DNA of 64,000 nucleotides from Variovorax boronicumulans (GTDB lineage: Bacteria > Pseudomonadota > Gammaproteobacteria > Burkholderiales > Burkholderiaceae_C): assembly GCF_030812215.1 (NCBI RefSeq), contig NZ_JAUSSG010000006.1, positions 1 to 64,000 on the forward strand, read 5' to 3'. Both the position numbers and the translations under genes were made by a program. Shown piece by piece: positions 1 to 9,500 of the stretch. Position 1 is the stretch's first letter, and each line of letters begins with the position of its first letter. Below the pieces are notes generated by a model. The model did no database searches and was not told where the DNA came from. It saw nothing but the letters and a program-made list of their open reading frames with translations.

Positions 1-1771
1 CGAGGTCGACAGGCTGCTGACCGTGCTGTTCGTGGTGCTCAGGCCCGTGGACAGGCTGGAGATGCCACTGGCCGCAGTGCTCAGGCCGGACGAGGCCGAA
101 GTCGACAAGCTGCCGATGCTGCTGGTCGCCGTGCTCAGGCCGGACGAGGTCGAGGTTGACAGACTGCTGATGCTGCTGGTCGCAGTGCTCAAGCCACTCG
201 AGGCGGAGGTCGACAGGCTGTCGATGCTGCTCGTCGCCGTGCTCAGGCCGGACGACGTGGAAGTCGACAAGCTACTGATACCCGTCGAGGCAGACGTCGA
301 CAGGCTGCTGACGCTGCTCGTTGCTGTGCTCAGACCAGAAGATGTCGAGGTCGAGAGGCTATCGATACTGCTCGTCGCCGTACTCAGGCCGGAGGACGTC
401 GAAGTCGACAGGCTGCCGATGCTGCTGGTGGCGGTGCTCAGGCCGGATGACGTGGAAGTCGACAGGCTGCCGATGCTGCTCGTCGCCGTACTCAGACCAG
501 AAGACGTCGAGGTCGAGAGGCTATCGATGCTGCTGGTCGCCGTGCTCAAGCCAGACGATGTCGAGGTTGACAGGCTGCTGATGCTGCTCGTGGCCGTGCT
601 CAGACCACTCGAAGTCGAAGTCGACAAGCTGCTGATGCTGCTCGTAGCCGTGCTCAAGCCGGACGACGTCGAAGTCGACAGGCTGCCGATGCTGCTCGTC
701 GCCGTACTCAGACCAGAAGACGTCGAGGTCGAAAGGCTGCCGATGCTGCTGGTGGCAGTGCTCAGACCACTGGAGGTCGAGGTCGAAAGGCTGTTGACTG
801 TGCTGTTCGTGGTGCTCAGGCCGGTGGACAGGCTGGAGATGCCGCTGGCTGCCGTGCTCAGGCCAGACGATGTGGAGGTTGACAAGCTGCTGATGCTGCT
901 CGTCGCGGTGCTAAGGCCAGACGACGTCGAGGTCGACAGGCTGCTGATGCTGCTTGTTGCTGTGCTCAGACCAGAAGACGTGGAGGTCGAAAGACTATCA
1001 ATACTGCTGGTCGCCGTGCTCAAACCAGACGACGTCGAGGTCGACAAGCTGGAGATGCTGCTGGTGGCAGTGCTCAGACCGGACGACGTCGAAGTCGACA
1101 GGCTGCCGATGCTGCTGGTCGCCGTGCTCAAACCCGACGATGTCGAAGTCGACAGGCTACCGATGCTGCTGGTGGCGGTGCTCAAGCCCGACGACGTGGA
1201 GGTCGACAGGCTGCTGATACTGCTGGTCGCGGTGCTCAGACCAGACGACGTCGAAGTCGACAAGCTACCGATGCTGCTGGTCGCCGTGCTCAGGCCAGAC
1301 GACGTTGAGGTCGACAGGCTGCTGATGCTGCTCGTCGCGGTGCTCAAACCAGAGGACGTGGAAGTCGACAGGCTGCTGATACTGCTCGTCGCAGTGCTCA
1401 AGCCAGACGATGTCGAGGTTGACAGGCTGCTGATGCTGCTGGTCGCAGTGCTCAGACCCGACGACGTCGAGGTCGACAGGCTGCTGATACTGCTCGTTGC
1501 TGTACTCAGACCAGAAGATGTCGAAGTCGACAAGCTGCCGATGCTGCTCGTCGCAGTGCTCAGGCCAGACGACGTCGAGGTCGACAGGCTGCTGATGCTG
1601 CTTGTTGCTGTGCTCAGACCAGAAGACGTGGAGGTCGAAAGACTATCGATACTGCTGGTCGCCGTGCTCAAACCCGACGATGTCGAAGTCGACAAGCTGC
1701 CAATGCTGCTCGTTGCTGTGCTCAGACCAGAAGATGTCGAAGTCGAAAGACTTTGGAGACTGCTCTGCGTG
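1..1771 (-). repeat. 54-bp coding tandem repeats of the adhesin stalk (about 33 units)
   Basis: Read on the minus strand, each 54-bp unit encodes an 18-residue module with consensus SLSTSTSSGLSTATSSIG. I count about 30 full units and three shortened ones (about 11-14 residues), all in frame. A higher-order structure is visible. A shortened unit with the same flank occurs near bases 23 and 800 (777 bp apart). A diagnostic block starting at 941 recurs nearly unchanged at 1589 (648 bp, exactly 12 units). This points to expansion by unequal recombination. The array may continue beyond the window. Confidence 0.92.
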
Positions 1772-2553
1772 GTGCTGGTGACACTGTAGAGCTGGCTACC
1801 ATTGGTCACGTCCGTGCTGAATTCATTCACCTGACCGGCGGCGACGTTCTGGATGCGGCGTTCGCGGCCTGAATTGCCGACGCTCACCAAGCCCGTGGGC
1901 GTTGCGCCCGCGAAGCCGCCGAAAGTGACGCCCCCGACTGTTGCGCTGCCTACGGCGGAAGTACCGGCTGTGTTGCTGGAACTCGCCACGGTGCGGGCGC
2001 CATTGCCAAGCGCGACGCTGTTGTTCACGTTTGACACCGAGTCCGCTCCGACAGCAACGGCATTGTCGCTGGAGGCTGCGGCGGACCGACCCAAGGCTAC
2101 GCTGGCAACGCCGCTGGCCGCCGCCGCAAGCCCAACAGCCGTAGCTCCGACGGCGCTGGTGTTGGCGTTGGTACCCAATGCCGTACCAGCCTGCGCGGTG
2201 GAGGCAGCCCCATTGCCGATGACGACGGAGTCCACGGCCGAACCTGAACACCTTGCGATTGCCCCGAAGGTTCCGCTAACGCCGATGACCACGCAACCAG
2301 CACCAACTGCCGTCGCACTGCCGATCGAGAAGGTCTGATTGTTCCCAGTGATCGTCGGTTGCCCGAAGGCGTAGGAGGCCATCAGCGAAGGCAGCACTAT
2401 TGCGCAGACCCACGCAATGGGTCGCACACGCGCGATCTTGATGCGGCTACCGCCCGTAGAGGTGGTCGAAGCCCCGTTGGTCTTCGCGAGTTCGGAAGCC
2501 GCTACCCATGCGCCGAGCGCCTGATTCCATACCGTTTGAAAAGTCTTGTTCAT
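1..2553 (-). CDS. Trimeric autotransporter adhesin (YadA-like, ESPR signal), N-terminal part only
   Basis: The gene runs off the left edge: 851 codons are visible and the frame is still open at base 1, so the C-terminal membrane anchor is not seen. Translation from the ATG at 2553 starts MNKTFQTVWNQALGAWVAAS, the extended signal peptide region (ESPR) of type Vc autotransporters. A hydrophobic signal core follows (about residues 45-63, ending ASYAFG). Residues 80-205 carry recurring SVALG/AVAVG/TALG motifs of a YadA head. Residues 220-256 form a neck (RRIQNVAAGQV, then TNGSQLYSV). From about residue 265 the chain is an 18-residue Ser/Thr-rich repeat stalk. Known family role: a homotrimeric outer-membrane adhesin for surface attachment and biofilm. 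Two cysteines (C87, C102) sit near the start of the head, which is not typical. The ribosome binding site is weak. A long open frame on the opposite strand is a by-product of the repeats. Confidence 0.93.
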   Translation of the reverse strand, partial: MNKTFQTVWNQALGAWVAASELAKTNGASTTSTGGSRIKIARVRPIAWVCAIVLPSLMASYAFGQPTITGNNQTFSIGSATAVGAGCVVIGVSGTFGAIARCSGSAVDSVVIGNGAASTAQAGTALGTNANTSAVGATAVGLAAAASGVASVALGRSAAASSDNAVAVGADSVSNVNNSVALGNGARTVASSSNTAGTSAVGSATVGGVTFGGFAGATPTGLVSVGNSGRERRIQNVAAGQVNEFSTDVTNGSQLYSVTSTTQSSLQSLSTSTSSGLSTATSSIGSLSTSTSSGLSTATSSIDSLSTSTSSGLSTATSSISSLSTSTSSGLSTATSSIGSLSTSTSSGLSTATSSISSLSTSTSSGLSTATSSISSLSTSTSSGLSTATSSISSLSTSTSSGLSTATSSISSLSTSTSSGLSTATSSIGSLSTSTSSGLSTATSSISSLSTSTSSGLSTATSSIGSLSTSTSSGLSTATSSIGSLSTSTSSGLSTATSSISSLSTSTSSGLSTATSSIDSLSTSTSSGLSTATSSISSLSTSTSSGLSTATSSISSLSTSTSSGLSTAASGISSLSTGLSTTNSTVNSLSTSTSSGLSTATSSIGSLSTSTSSGLSTATSSIGSLSTSTSSGLSTATSSISSLSTSTSSGLSTATSSISSLSTSTSSGLSTATSSIDSLSTSTSSGLSTATSSIGSLSTSTSSGLSTATSSIGSLSTSTSSGLSTATSSIDSLSTSTSSGLSTATSSVSSLSTSASTGISSLSTSTSSGLSTATSSIDSLSTSASSGLSTATSSISSLSTSTSSGLSTATSSIGSLSTSASSGLSTAASGISSLSTGLSTTNSTVSSLSTS

Positions 2554-3148
2554 TGAAAATCGAAAATCAATCCAGAGGAAAAACGGCGTGCACCGCGGCT
2601 GCATCGATCGCAAATGGACAAGAGGAGTGCCGAGAGCGCATATGGAGTCAGCCGTTGCGCTGTGCAGTGCTGAACATCATCCGTAAACAGTTGGCCGCGC
2701 AATCGTTCGATGCGCGCATGGCTCTGTTTTGGGGATTTCTCGCACCGGGTGCGAGGCCAAGATCTGCTTCAACCACTCGACTCGCTGACGAGAACCACGG
2801 AGCCCGTGGCAGCGATCGAAGGGGGCGAATCTAAATTCGTAAACAGTTGGAGAAGTTCTTCAAATGTCTAGGAAACGACTTTCATATCCGTCGCCGATAT
2901 GCCAACGTGAACAATTTCCGAATCAATCGCGAGTGCGGAAATGCATGCATTAGCGGGTGAATGCATGAGGGAAACATGTGCTGGCGAACACAGCTCGGCA
3001 CGACGACGGAATTGATGCAAGCCGTTGTCCGTGCTCACCAGCGCGGAGCAATTTCTAGCCTCGCCATGCCAGGACGGACCGGCGGATTCGGTGGCCAGCT
3101 CCCCAACGCTCGACGGGGGCGCTCGCGACGCCCCGCCTGCATGAGGTC
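2554..3148. other. Intergenic region without a convincing gene
   Basis: This is 595 bp between the adhesin start and the 3' end of the AllA-like gene. Short open frames exist on both strands, but none has a credible start, family match or codon pattern. Base composition looks less GC-rich than the neighbouring genes. It contains a 13-bp direct repeat (cgtaaacagttgg at 2682-2694 and 2838-2850) and a perfect 12-bp palindrome AATGCATGCATT at 2940-2951. The adhesin promoter should lie in the part near 2554, but I cannot point to a clear -35/-10 pair. Confidence 0.6.
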
Positions 3149-3691
3149 TTACAGCGACTGCAGCACCAGTTGAACAGTCACGCCGTACCGATGCGTCAGA
3201 TTGCAGGTGTGATGGTCGACGATGTTGGTATCGGCAAGTTCGAGATTGAAGAAAGACATTTCCTGCGCATCGAACAACGGCCCGGCATGCCATGTACCGA
3301 CGTGCAACATCACAGCCACATCGCCCGGGATCAGGAACGCACGGATGTCTTCCAACTGCGGTTCTGCATCGGGCTCGTCCAGGGCGATGGGCGGTGCCAC
3401 GGCCATCACCCAGTCGAATCCGCCAACGGAGGCCAGCGCCTGGGTCACCGCGCGATGGCGCGTGATTCGATTGAAGCTCAGTCCTCGGCCCGGCAGGCGC
3501 ATGTTGTAGAAGCGCGGCGTGCCTCTCGAAAGATCCAGCTGCGCATCCTGTGGACCGAAAGGTACACCGTCTTCGGACTTGGAGATGACGGTCCCGAAAG
3601 CGGCAAACGCTTCGGCACTCAGCGGCTGCACAGGCAGTTCCATGGTGCGATGGCCGGCAAGGGTGCTGGGGGATGGATGCGGCATGTTCAT
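3149..3691 (-). CDS. Ureidoglycolate lyase (AllA) family protein
   Basis: A protein of 180 residues, close to the usual 160-180 of the AllA family. Supporting segments are PLSAEAFAAFGTVI near the N-terminus, FNRITRHRAVTQAL (73-86), and the cupin-like core FLIPGDVAVMLHVGTWHAGP (119-138) with the conserved GTWH. The DHHTCNL segment (159-165) lies where AllA has its late polar motif. AllA cleaves ureidoglycolate to glyoxylate and urea in purine/allantoin catabolism, but no other allantoin gene is in the window, so the substrate here is open. The start ATG at 3691 overlaps the stop of the upstream flavoprotein gene as ATGA. That indicates translational coupling and decided the start over an upstream in-frame codon. 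A second ATG lies two codons on. Confidence 0.8.
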   Translation of the reverse strand: MNMPHPSPSTLAGHRTMELPVQPLSAEAFAAFGTVISKSEDGVPFGPQDAQLDLSRGTPRFYNMRLPGRGLSFNRITRHRAVTQALASVGGFDWVMAVAPPIALDEPDAEPQLEDIRAFLIPGDVAVMLHVGTWHAGPLFDAQEMSFFNLELADTNIVDHHTCNLTHRYGVTVQLVLQSL

Positions 3692-5280
3692 GGCGATGCA
3701 AAGCTCTTCAGAGGGGTCAATGAATGGCTCACCGAAGCGTCGGGAGACGGCAACCAGCAATCGTTTTCGATGCCGTTCGGCAGCACGAGCTCAGGCTCGT
3801 CGTAGGCGCGCAGGCCGGGCACGAGTTGGGCGGTCTGGTCCAGAAAAAGCTGCTGGGTCACGCCGCGAACCACGCGCGGCAACGTGTGCTTGTGACCGCT
3901 GATCGAGGTGCAGTGCGGCCCGTGGCTGATATGCGAGGCGCTGTTGAAGGCGAACACACGCGACACCCAAGAATCGGCGCTCGGGGCAAGCGGCTGAAAC
4001 TCGAAGTGGGCACCGAGATAGGGTGCCTCTCCCGCATCCGCCGCAGCCGCCGGCGCATGACGGTCGCGCCAGCGCGAGACAAGCGGAGCCAGGGTCCGCA
4101 GTTCCGGGCGGGCCGCCAGATCCAGCGTTTGGCCGGTCGCGCAGATCAGGTGATCGAATCGCAGCGTGCCGTGCGGCGTCTCCACGTCGATCTCCTGCTC
4201 CTGCGTCATGCGCACGGTTGTCCACGGACAGGCTGCTCGCATGCGAAAACCCGGCAGCTTCAAGGCCGCATCGAAGCTGCCACGCGGTGGCGGCTGATCG
4301 GCGGCGCGGAAATGTTGCGCCACCTGCCAGCGCGTCGCGTCGGGGAGCGCATGAAAGTGCTGCATGAACCCGGCCGTTTCGATATGCCGATGCGGGTTTG
4401 CACGCGGCAGCCGGTCGCGGCGAAAGCACAGGTCGACCGATGCGGCTCCTGCGCGCAGTGCAGCCACCGCGTTGTCGAATGCCGACGCGCCGTGCCCGAG
4501 GACTCCGATGCGCCGCCCCCGAAGGCGTGCGAAGTCGATGCGATCGGCCGAATGGTTGTAGTGCGTCGATGGCAACGCATCGGAGACGACGGCAGGAACG
4601 CGCCAGGCACCCGCGCCGTCAAAGCCCGTGGCCAACACGACCGAGCGCGCCAGGTAGGTCCGCGGGCCGGCCGGCGTCTGCGTGTCGACCGCGATCCATG
4701 CACCCGCCGGACGCACGTCATGCACCTGCACCCGGTTGTGCATGGGGAGCGCCAAGGTATGGCGGTACCAACGCAGGTAGTCGGCCCACGCGGTGCGCGG
4801 AATGCGATCGATGCGCTCCCAGGCATCGACGCCATGGCGCGCCTGGTACCAGCGCTGCACGCTGAGGCTGGCCAGTCCCAGGTCCATGCCGTTGAGCGTC
4901 TTGGGCGTTCGCAATTCGGGCATGCGCGCAAAGTTGTCCCACACGCCTTCGGCCCCTTCTTCGGCCGCATCCAGCATCAGGACACCATCCACGCCATCAC
5001 GGTGCAGCCGGGCGCTGATCGCCAATGCCGACTGGCCACCGCCAACGATCAGGACATTCAACAAGGCCTGCGTGGCACCGTGTGCTTCCGGCAGGGGCGG
5101 GGGCATCACCCAGGAGCGATCCGGATAAGCCAGCAGCGCCATCTCGGCGCGTGCCGTCTGGGCAAGTGCCGCGGTGTTGGCGCACGCGTTCGGTCTCATC
5201 TGAAGAGACGATGCGGACGCGTGAGCGGATGGAGAGGGGTTGGGCATGACGCTTGAACCGGGGTTGGGTTGAGAAGCCAT
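3688..5280 (-). CDS. FAD/NAD(P)-binding oxidoreductase (flavin monooxygenase-like)
   Basis: About 530 residues with two Rossmann folds: VLIVGGGQSALAIS (76-89) for FAD and RRIGVLGHGASAFDNA (256-271) for NAD(P)H. An ATG-type motif VVLATGFDG (214-222) and a later ICATGQT lie where the FMO/N-hydroxylase group has them. Residues 1-70 form a low-complexity tail with no recognised domain, so the true start may be the ATG at 5247. An upstream TTG at 5295 is also in frame. ATG 5280 is chosen for its position, but no strong Shine-Dalgarno supports any of the three. The gene ends in ATGA overlap with the AllA-like gene, and a LysR regulator is divergent. Known relatives oxidise amines, ketones or amino acids. 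The substrate cannot be named from sequence. Confidence 0.78.
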   Translation of the reverse strand: MASQPNPGSSVMPNPSPSAHASASSLQMRPNACANTAALAQTARAEMALLAYPDRSWVMPPPLPEAHGATQALLNVLIVGGGQSALAISARLHRDGVDGVLMLDAAEEGAEGVWDNFARMPELRTPKTLNGMDLGLASLSVQRWYQARHGVDAWERIDRIPRTAWADYLRWYRHTLALPMHNRVQVHDVRPAGAWIAVDTQTPAGPRTYLARSVVLATGFDGAGAWRVPAVVSDALPSTHYNHSADRIDFARLRGRRIGVLGHGASAFDNAVAALRAGAASVDLCFRRDRLPRANPHRHIETAGFMQHFHALPDATRWQVAQHFRAADQPPPRGSFDAALKLPGFRMRAACPWTTVRMTQEQEIDVETPHGTLRFDHLICATGQTLDLAARPELRTLAPLVSRWRDRHAPAAAADAGEAPYLGAHFEFQPLAPSADSWVSRVFAFNSASHISHGPHCTSISGHKHTLPRVVRGVTQQLFLDQTAQLVPGLRAYDEPELVLPNGIENDCWLPSPDASVSHSLTPLKSFASP

Positions 5281-5498
5281 CCTTGGTGCGGCCAACGATG
5301 GAGATGGAATAGGCCGTCGGTGAGGTCGTCAACGGAATCCTTCATCGCCGCTCCTCCCGCGCACCTTTCATCGGAGTTCGGGAACTGCTGCGAATCTTCA
5401 CAGCGCAAGAGGCCGCCGAGAAGAAACCAGAAGTCCACGGGGCGTTGCCGTTAAGGCGGCGCTTCGCCAACGCTTTGCCGTACACCGCGAGGCCCCAG

Positions 5499-5517
5499 AA
5501 TGCGTGCACTGCGCATT
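5499..5517. promoter_or_regulatory. Inverted repeat upstream of the LysR gene (candidate operator)
   Basis: AATGCGTGCACTGCGCATT has 6-bp perfect inverted arms (AATGCG/CGCATT) around a 7-bp spacer. It lies 42 bp before the LysR start and between that gene and the divergent flavoprotein gene. LysR proteins usually bind partially symmetric sites in such gaps and repress themselves. Assignment is by position and symmetry only. Confidence 0.4.
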
Positions 5518-5558
5518 GCGCCGCACGCTTCCCAACCCACTTTCCCGACTGCTCCCGC

Positions 5559-6467
5559 ATGCACTTCCACTGGAACGCGCTCGTCTACTTTCGTGAGTCC
5601 GCTCAAAAGAAATCGATGCGCAAGGCCGCCGAATCCCTGGACATCACACCCTCGGCGGTGCATCGCCAGATTCTCAAACTCGAGGAGCAGATGAAGTGCC
5701 AGCTGTTCGAGCGCAGCGCCGAAGGCGTGAGCCTCACTGCGGCCGGCGAGACCTTCTACCGGTACGTGCAGCAGACGCATCACGGGCTCGAACGCATGCT
5801 CTCGGAAATCGAGGACCTGCGCGGCATACGGCGCGGACACATCAACATCGCCTGCGAGGAAGGCCTGGGCAAGGACTTCCTGCCGCGGATCGTTGCGCCT
5901 TTCAGCCAGCAATACCCGGGCGTGAGCTTCAGCGTCAAGGTGACCGACATGCCGACCATCACCGAAGGCACGGCCAAGGGCGACTGCGACATCGGCCTGG
6001 CCTTCGACCCGACGCCTCATCCGCAGGTCCAGCGGCGCAAGCAGGTGTCGGTGTCCGTGGGGGCGGTGATGCTGCCCACGCACCGGCTCGCGAAGAACAA
6101 GACGGTGCGGCTGGCCGACCTGGTGGGCGAACCCCTGATCGTTCCCGACGCGGGCTACGCGATCCGCCAGATGCTGGACCGCAAGTTCATCAACGAGTCG
6201 TCCCGGCACCTGTCGATGCGCGTGGAGTCCAACTCGTTCGAGACCATCAACAGCCTGGTGAAGATGGGCATGGGAACGGCCCTTCGCACACGCGTGGGCA
6301 TCATGGACGAGATCGAACGCGGCGAACTGGTGTTCGTTCCCCTCGCGGACCCAGGCATGCACACCGACAACGTCGCGATCTGCATCAAGCGCCGACGCCC
6401 GCTGCCGGTGGCGGCGTCCATCCTGATCGAACGCCTGGTCTCCGGGCTGGCGGTGCTGGCCGACTGA
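5559..6467 (+). CDS. LysR-family transcriptional regulator
   Basis: A protein of 302 residues, the normal LysR length. The N-terminal winged HTH reads SMRKAAESLDITPSAVHRQI, then a linker helix KLEEQMKCQLFER, and a periplasmic-binding-like effector domain from about residue 90 to 290. The start ATG at 5559 is chosen because it puts the HTH at the usual distance from the N-terminus; an in-frame ATG at 5445 would add 38 unconserved residues. It is divergent from the flavoprotein/AllA-like pair, the normal arrangement for a LysR activator of a catabolic operon. The inducer is unknown. It converges on the autotransporter gene with an 82-bp gap. Confidence 0.88.
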   Translation: MHFHWNALVYFRESAQKKSMRKAAESLDITPSAVHRQILKLEEQMKCQLFERSAEGVSLTAAGETFYRYVQQTHHGLERMLSEIEDLRGIRRGHINIACEEGLGKDFLPRIVAPFSQQYPGVSFSVKVTDMPTITEGTAKGDCDIGLAFDPTPHPQVQRRKQVSVSVGAVMLPTHRLAKNKTVRLADLVGEPLIVPDAGYAIRQMLDRKFINESSRHLSMRVESNSFETINSLVKMGMGTALRTRVGIMDEIERGELVFVPLADPGMHTDNVAICIKRRRPLPVAASILIERLVSGLAVLAD

Positions 6468-6549
6468 CGGACGACGAGAGTTCCGGCCAGGTCATGCATG
6501 TGCGGGGCGGTGCGCGAGACCCGAGCGCGAGTTCACGCGCCTTCCCCAC

Positions 6550-9500
6550 TCACCACTTCACGCGCATGCCCACGCTGGCGTTGATGCCGCTCTTCACGCG
6601 CGCGTTGCCGCCCGAGGCGAAGAGCTTGCCCACTTCCGCGTACAGGCTGGTCCGCTCGCCGATGGCCAGGGTGGCGCCGCCTGCAACTTCGGTGCTGGTG
6701 CCGCCGGTGCGCGTGCCGATGTCGGTCCAGCCCGCGGGGCCGATGAAGCGCGCCACGTCCGTACCGCTGGAGGTGCGGTAGACGTTCAGCCGCGCATACG
6801 GCTGCAGCACGCCGGCCCCGGTGGCGATCTGCCCCTTGACCCGCACGCCCGCGCGAACCGTCCAACCGCTGTCGGTGTCCTGCGAGACGCGGGCGCCGAT
6901 GAACGTCACGTCGTCCAGGTTCACGCGCTGGTGCACCAGTTGCAGTTGCGGCTCGATCTTCCAGTCGCTGCCGAGCGCGAAGCTCTGGCCCACTTCCAGC
7001 GACAGCAGCGTGCTCTTGCCCTTGCCCGAGGCCGACGGCGAGCTGTCGAAGGGACCTGTCGTGTAGCGGTGGCGGCCGCCCTGCAGCACCGCGTCGGCGT
7101 AGAAACCGGCGTCGCTCGTGAAGCTGCCGTACAGGCCGAGGTAGTCGCTGCGCAGGTCGTTGCTGCCGACGGCGAGGTCGAACACGCCGCGTGCGAAGCC
7201 GCGCGTGCGGGCATCGCCTTCGAGCCGGCCGACATACACGCCGGCGCGCCAGTTGCGGTCGGCCCACAGGTCGGTGCCGGCCTGCAGCCCGGTCAGGCGT
7301 CCCTCGCTCCTCGGGCTCACGGTGCCTTGCTGGCTGATGTCGATGTTGGTGCTGATGACGCGGCCCCAGGCACTGCGCAGCGGAGCGCCGGTCTCGTCGC
7401 CCGCATCGTTGCGACCGAGCCGGGCATCGTCGTCGCCCGAGCGCACGCGCGAACTGCCCAGCATGGCGAGGTTGCCCTGGCGCAATTGCTCGGGGAGCGC
7501 GGCGAGCATCGGGACTTCCGTGCGGTAGGTCGGGATCTGCGTCGTGGGCACGGTGGACCGCAGGTACCAGTTCTCGCCGGCCCCGCTGGCATCGGCCGCA
7601 TGCAGCCGGTATTCGTAGGCGCCGGCATCGACGTGTCCGCCCGCGAGCGAGAACGCGTCCTTGGTGCTTTGCGCGGTCGTCTTCGCGCCGTTGAGCGCGC
7701 TGACGAGTTCGATGCCGTTACCGCTGGTCAGCGCGCCGAGGCCGCCGAGGTTCGTGACCTGCACCGTCGTGCGGCCGCTGGCGCTCGCACCTGCGCCGTC
7801 GAGGACCAGCCGGTCGCTCGCGCTGCTGCTGTCGCCCAGCGCGGTGCCCAGACGCAGCGTGCCGTTGTTGCCCACATAGGCACCGGTGATGGTGAGCGTC
7901 GTCCCCGGCGCACTGCCGACCAGCGAGACCACACCGCTGTTCGCCAGCGAAGGCAGCTTCTGGCTGAAGCCCGCGAGATCGAGCGTGCCGCCCGTGCCCA
8001 CGCTGTGCGCCGACGCGCCGCTGAAGGCGTTGACCGCTCCTGCCTTGAGCGTGCCGCCGTTCACCGCGGTGCTGCCCGTGTAGCTGTTCTGCCCGCTCAG
8101 CGTCAGCGTGCCAGCGCCGAGTTTTTCAAGGCTGCCTGCATAGACTCGCGTGCTGCGCGCTGCTTCGCGTGCCACGCCGGTCGCGTATTCGCTTCGGTCC
8201 GCATCGCTCGCACCGGGTGGCAGGCCTGCGGTCCAGCCGCGCGTCTGCTTCGTCGTTTCCCAGGCGGTGGCCTCGGCGGCGTCCTCGGCACGGCGTGCGC
8301 GGATCGCGACATCGGAAATGTCGTTCGACCAGGTGTCGTTCTGCCCCTGCGTGTTGACCGCGAACGGCCCGATGAACTGCCCCGGCCCGTTCATCGCGCG
8401 CCGCAGGCTCGGCGTGCCCCAGCCATTGACCACGTCGGGCACCTTCACCTGCTGGCCCGCCTCGGGGTTGGCCATCGTGCCGGTGCCGGCCGCATCGACG
8501 ATCGTCGCGTTCTGGGTCGCGGTGGTCTTCAGCACGGTGAGCACCTGCTCGTTGGTCATGTAGCTGAAGCGCTCCATGATCAGCGCGAGCGCGCCCGAGG
8601 CATGCGGCGCCGCCATCGACGTGCCCGACAGCGAGGCGTAGCCACCAGCCAGCACGGTGCCGTTGATCTGGTAGCCCGGCGCCGTGATGCAGGTCCACTT
8701 CGCCACGCCGCACTTGTTGTAGCGCTGCGTGCCCGGCACGTTGACCGAGCCGTCGTCGTTGAAGGTCTGCCCGATATTGCTCAGCGCGGAGACCGCGAGC
8801 CAGTTCTTTTCGAGCTCGGGGTTGAAGTACGGCGCGGCCGCCCGCGGGCTGGGGTTGAGCCAGCCGCCGTTGCCCGCGCTGAACACCATCAGCGTGCCGG
8901 TCTTCGCGGCATCGAACGCGCCCTGGATCCAGGTGTTGTTGGCCACGTAGTAGCCATTGGCGGTGTGCAGCTGCGCGAGGGTGTTGTACTGCTCGCCGGC
9001 CGGCGGGCTGCCCCAGCTGGTGCTGATGATGCGGACGCCCTGCGCGTTCGCCGCCCGGTAGGCATCGGCGATGTGCTGGTTGTCGACCGTGATCACCGGC
9101 GAATCGCCGGGCAGCGGCCGGCCGAAGTTGGCGCCGTCGGTCTTGGCCGTGTTGGCGACGAAGAGGTCGGCATTGAAGGCCACGCCGTGCATGTTGGCGG
9201 TGGCCGCGCCGCCATCGCGGCTGGCGGCGATGGTGCCGCCGACGTGCGTGCCGTGGCGGTCGTTGTACGCGCCGTCGTAGGCACCGGGAATCGCGCCCAC
9301 CAGCACGCCGTGATAGCGCGAGGCCGGGAACTCGGGGTGCGAGGCGTCGTAGCCCGAATCGACCTCGCCGATCTTGATGCCCGCGCCGCTCACGCCGGCC
9401 GCATACGCGTATTCGGTGCCCATCGCGACGAGGCCCCAGTCGCGCATGAATTCGGCGGTGCGCCAGCTGGCCGGCGCACCGATCATTCCCGGGTCTCCCG

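Noticed and set aside
1..1771. CRISPR-like array
   Set aside because: The repeats are contiguous 54-bp coding units without spacers and translate into a regular adhesin stalk.
2508..3148. Small open frames in the left intergenic region
   Set aside because: Short, without ribosome site or family match, and overlapping each other on both strands.
3149..3691. Complete allantoin degradation cluster
   Set aside because: Only one AllA-like gene is present; no allantoinase, allantoicase or uricase gene is found nearby.
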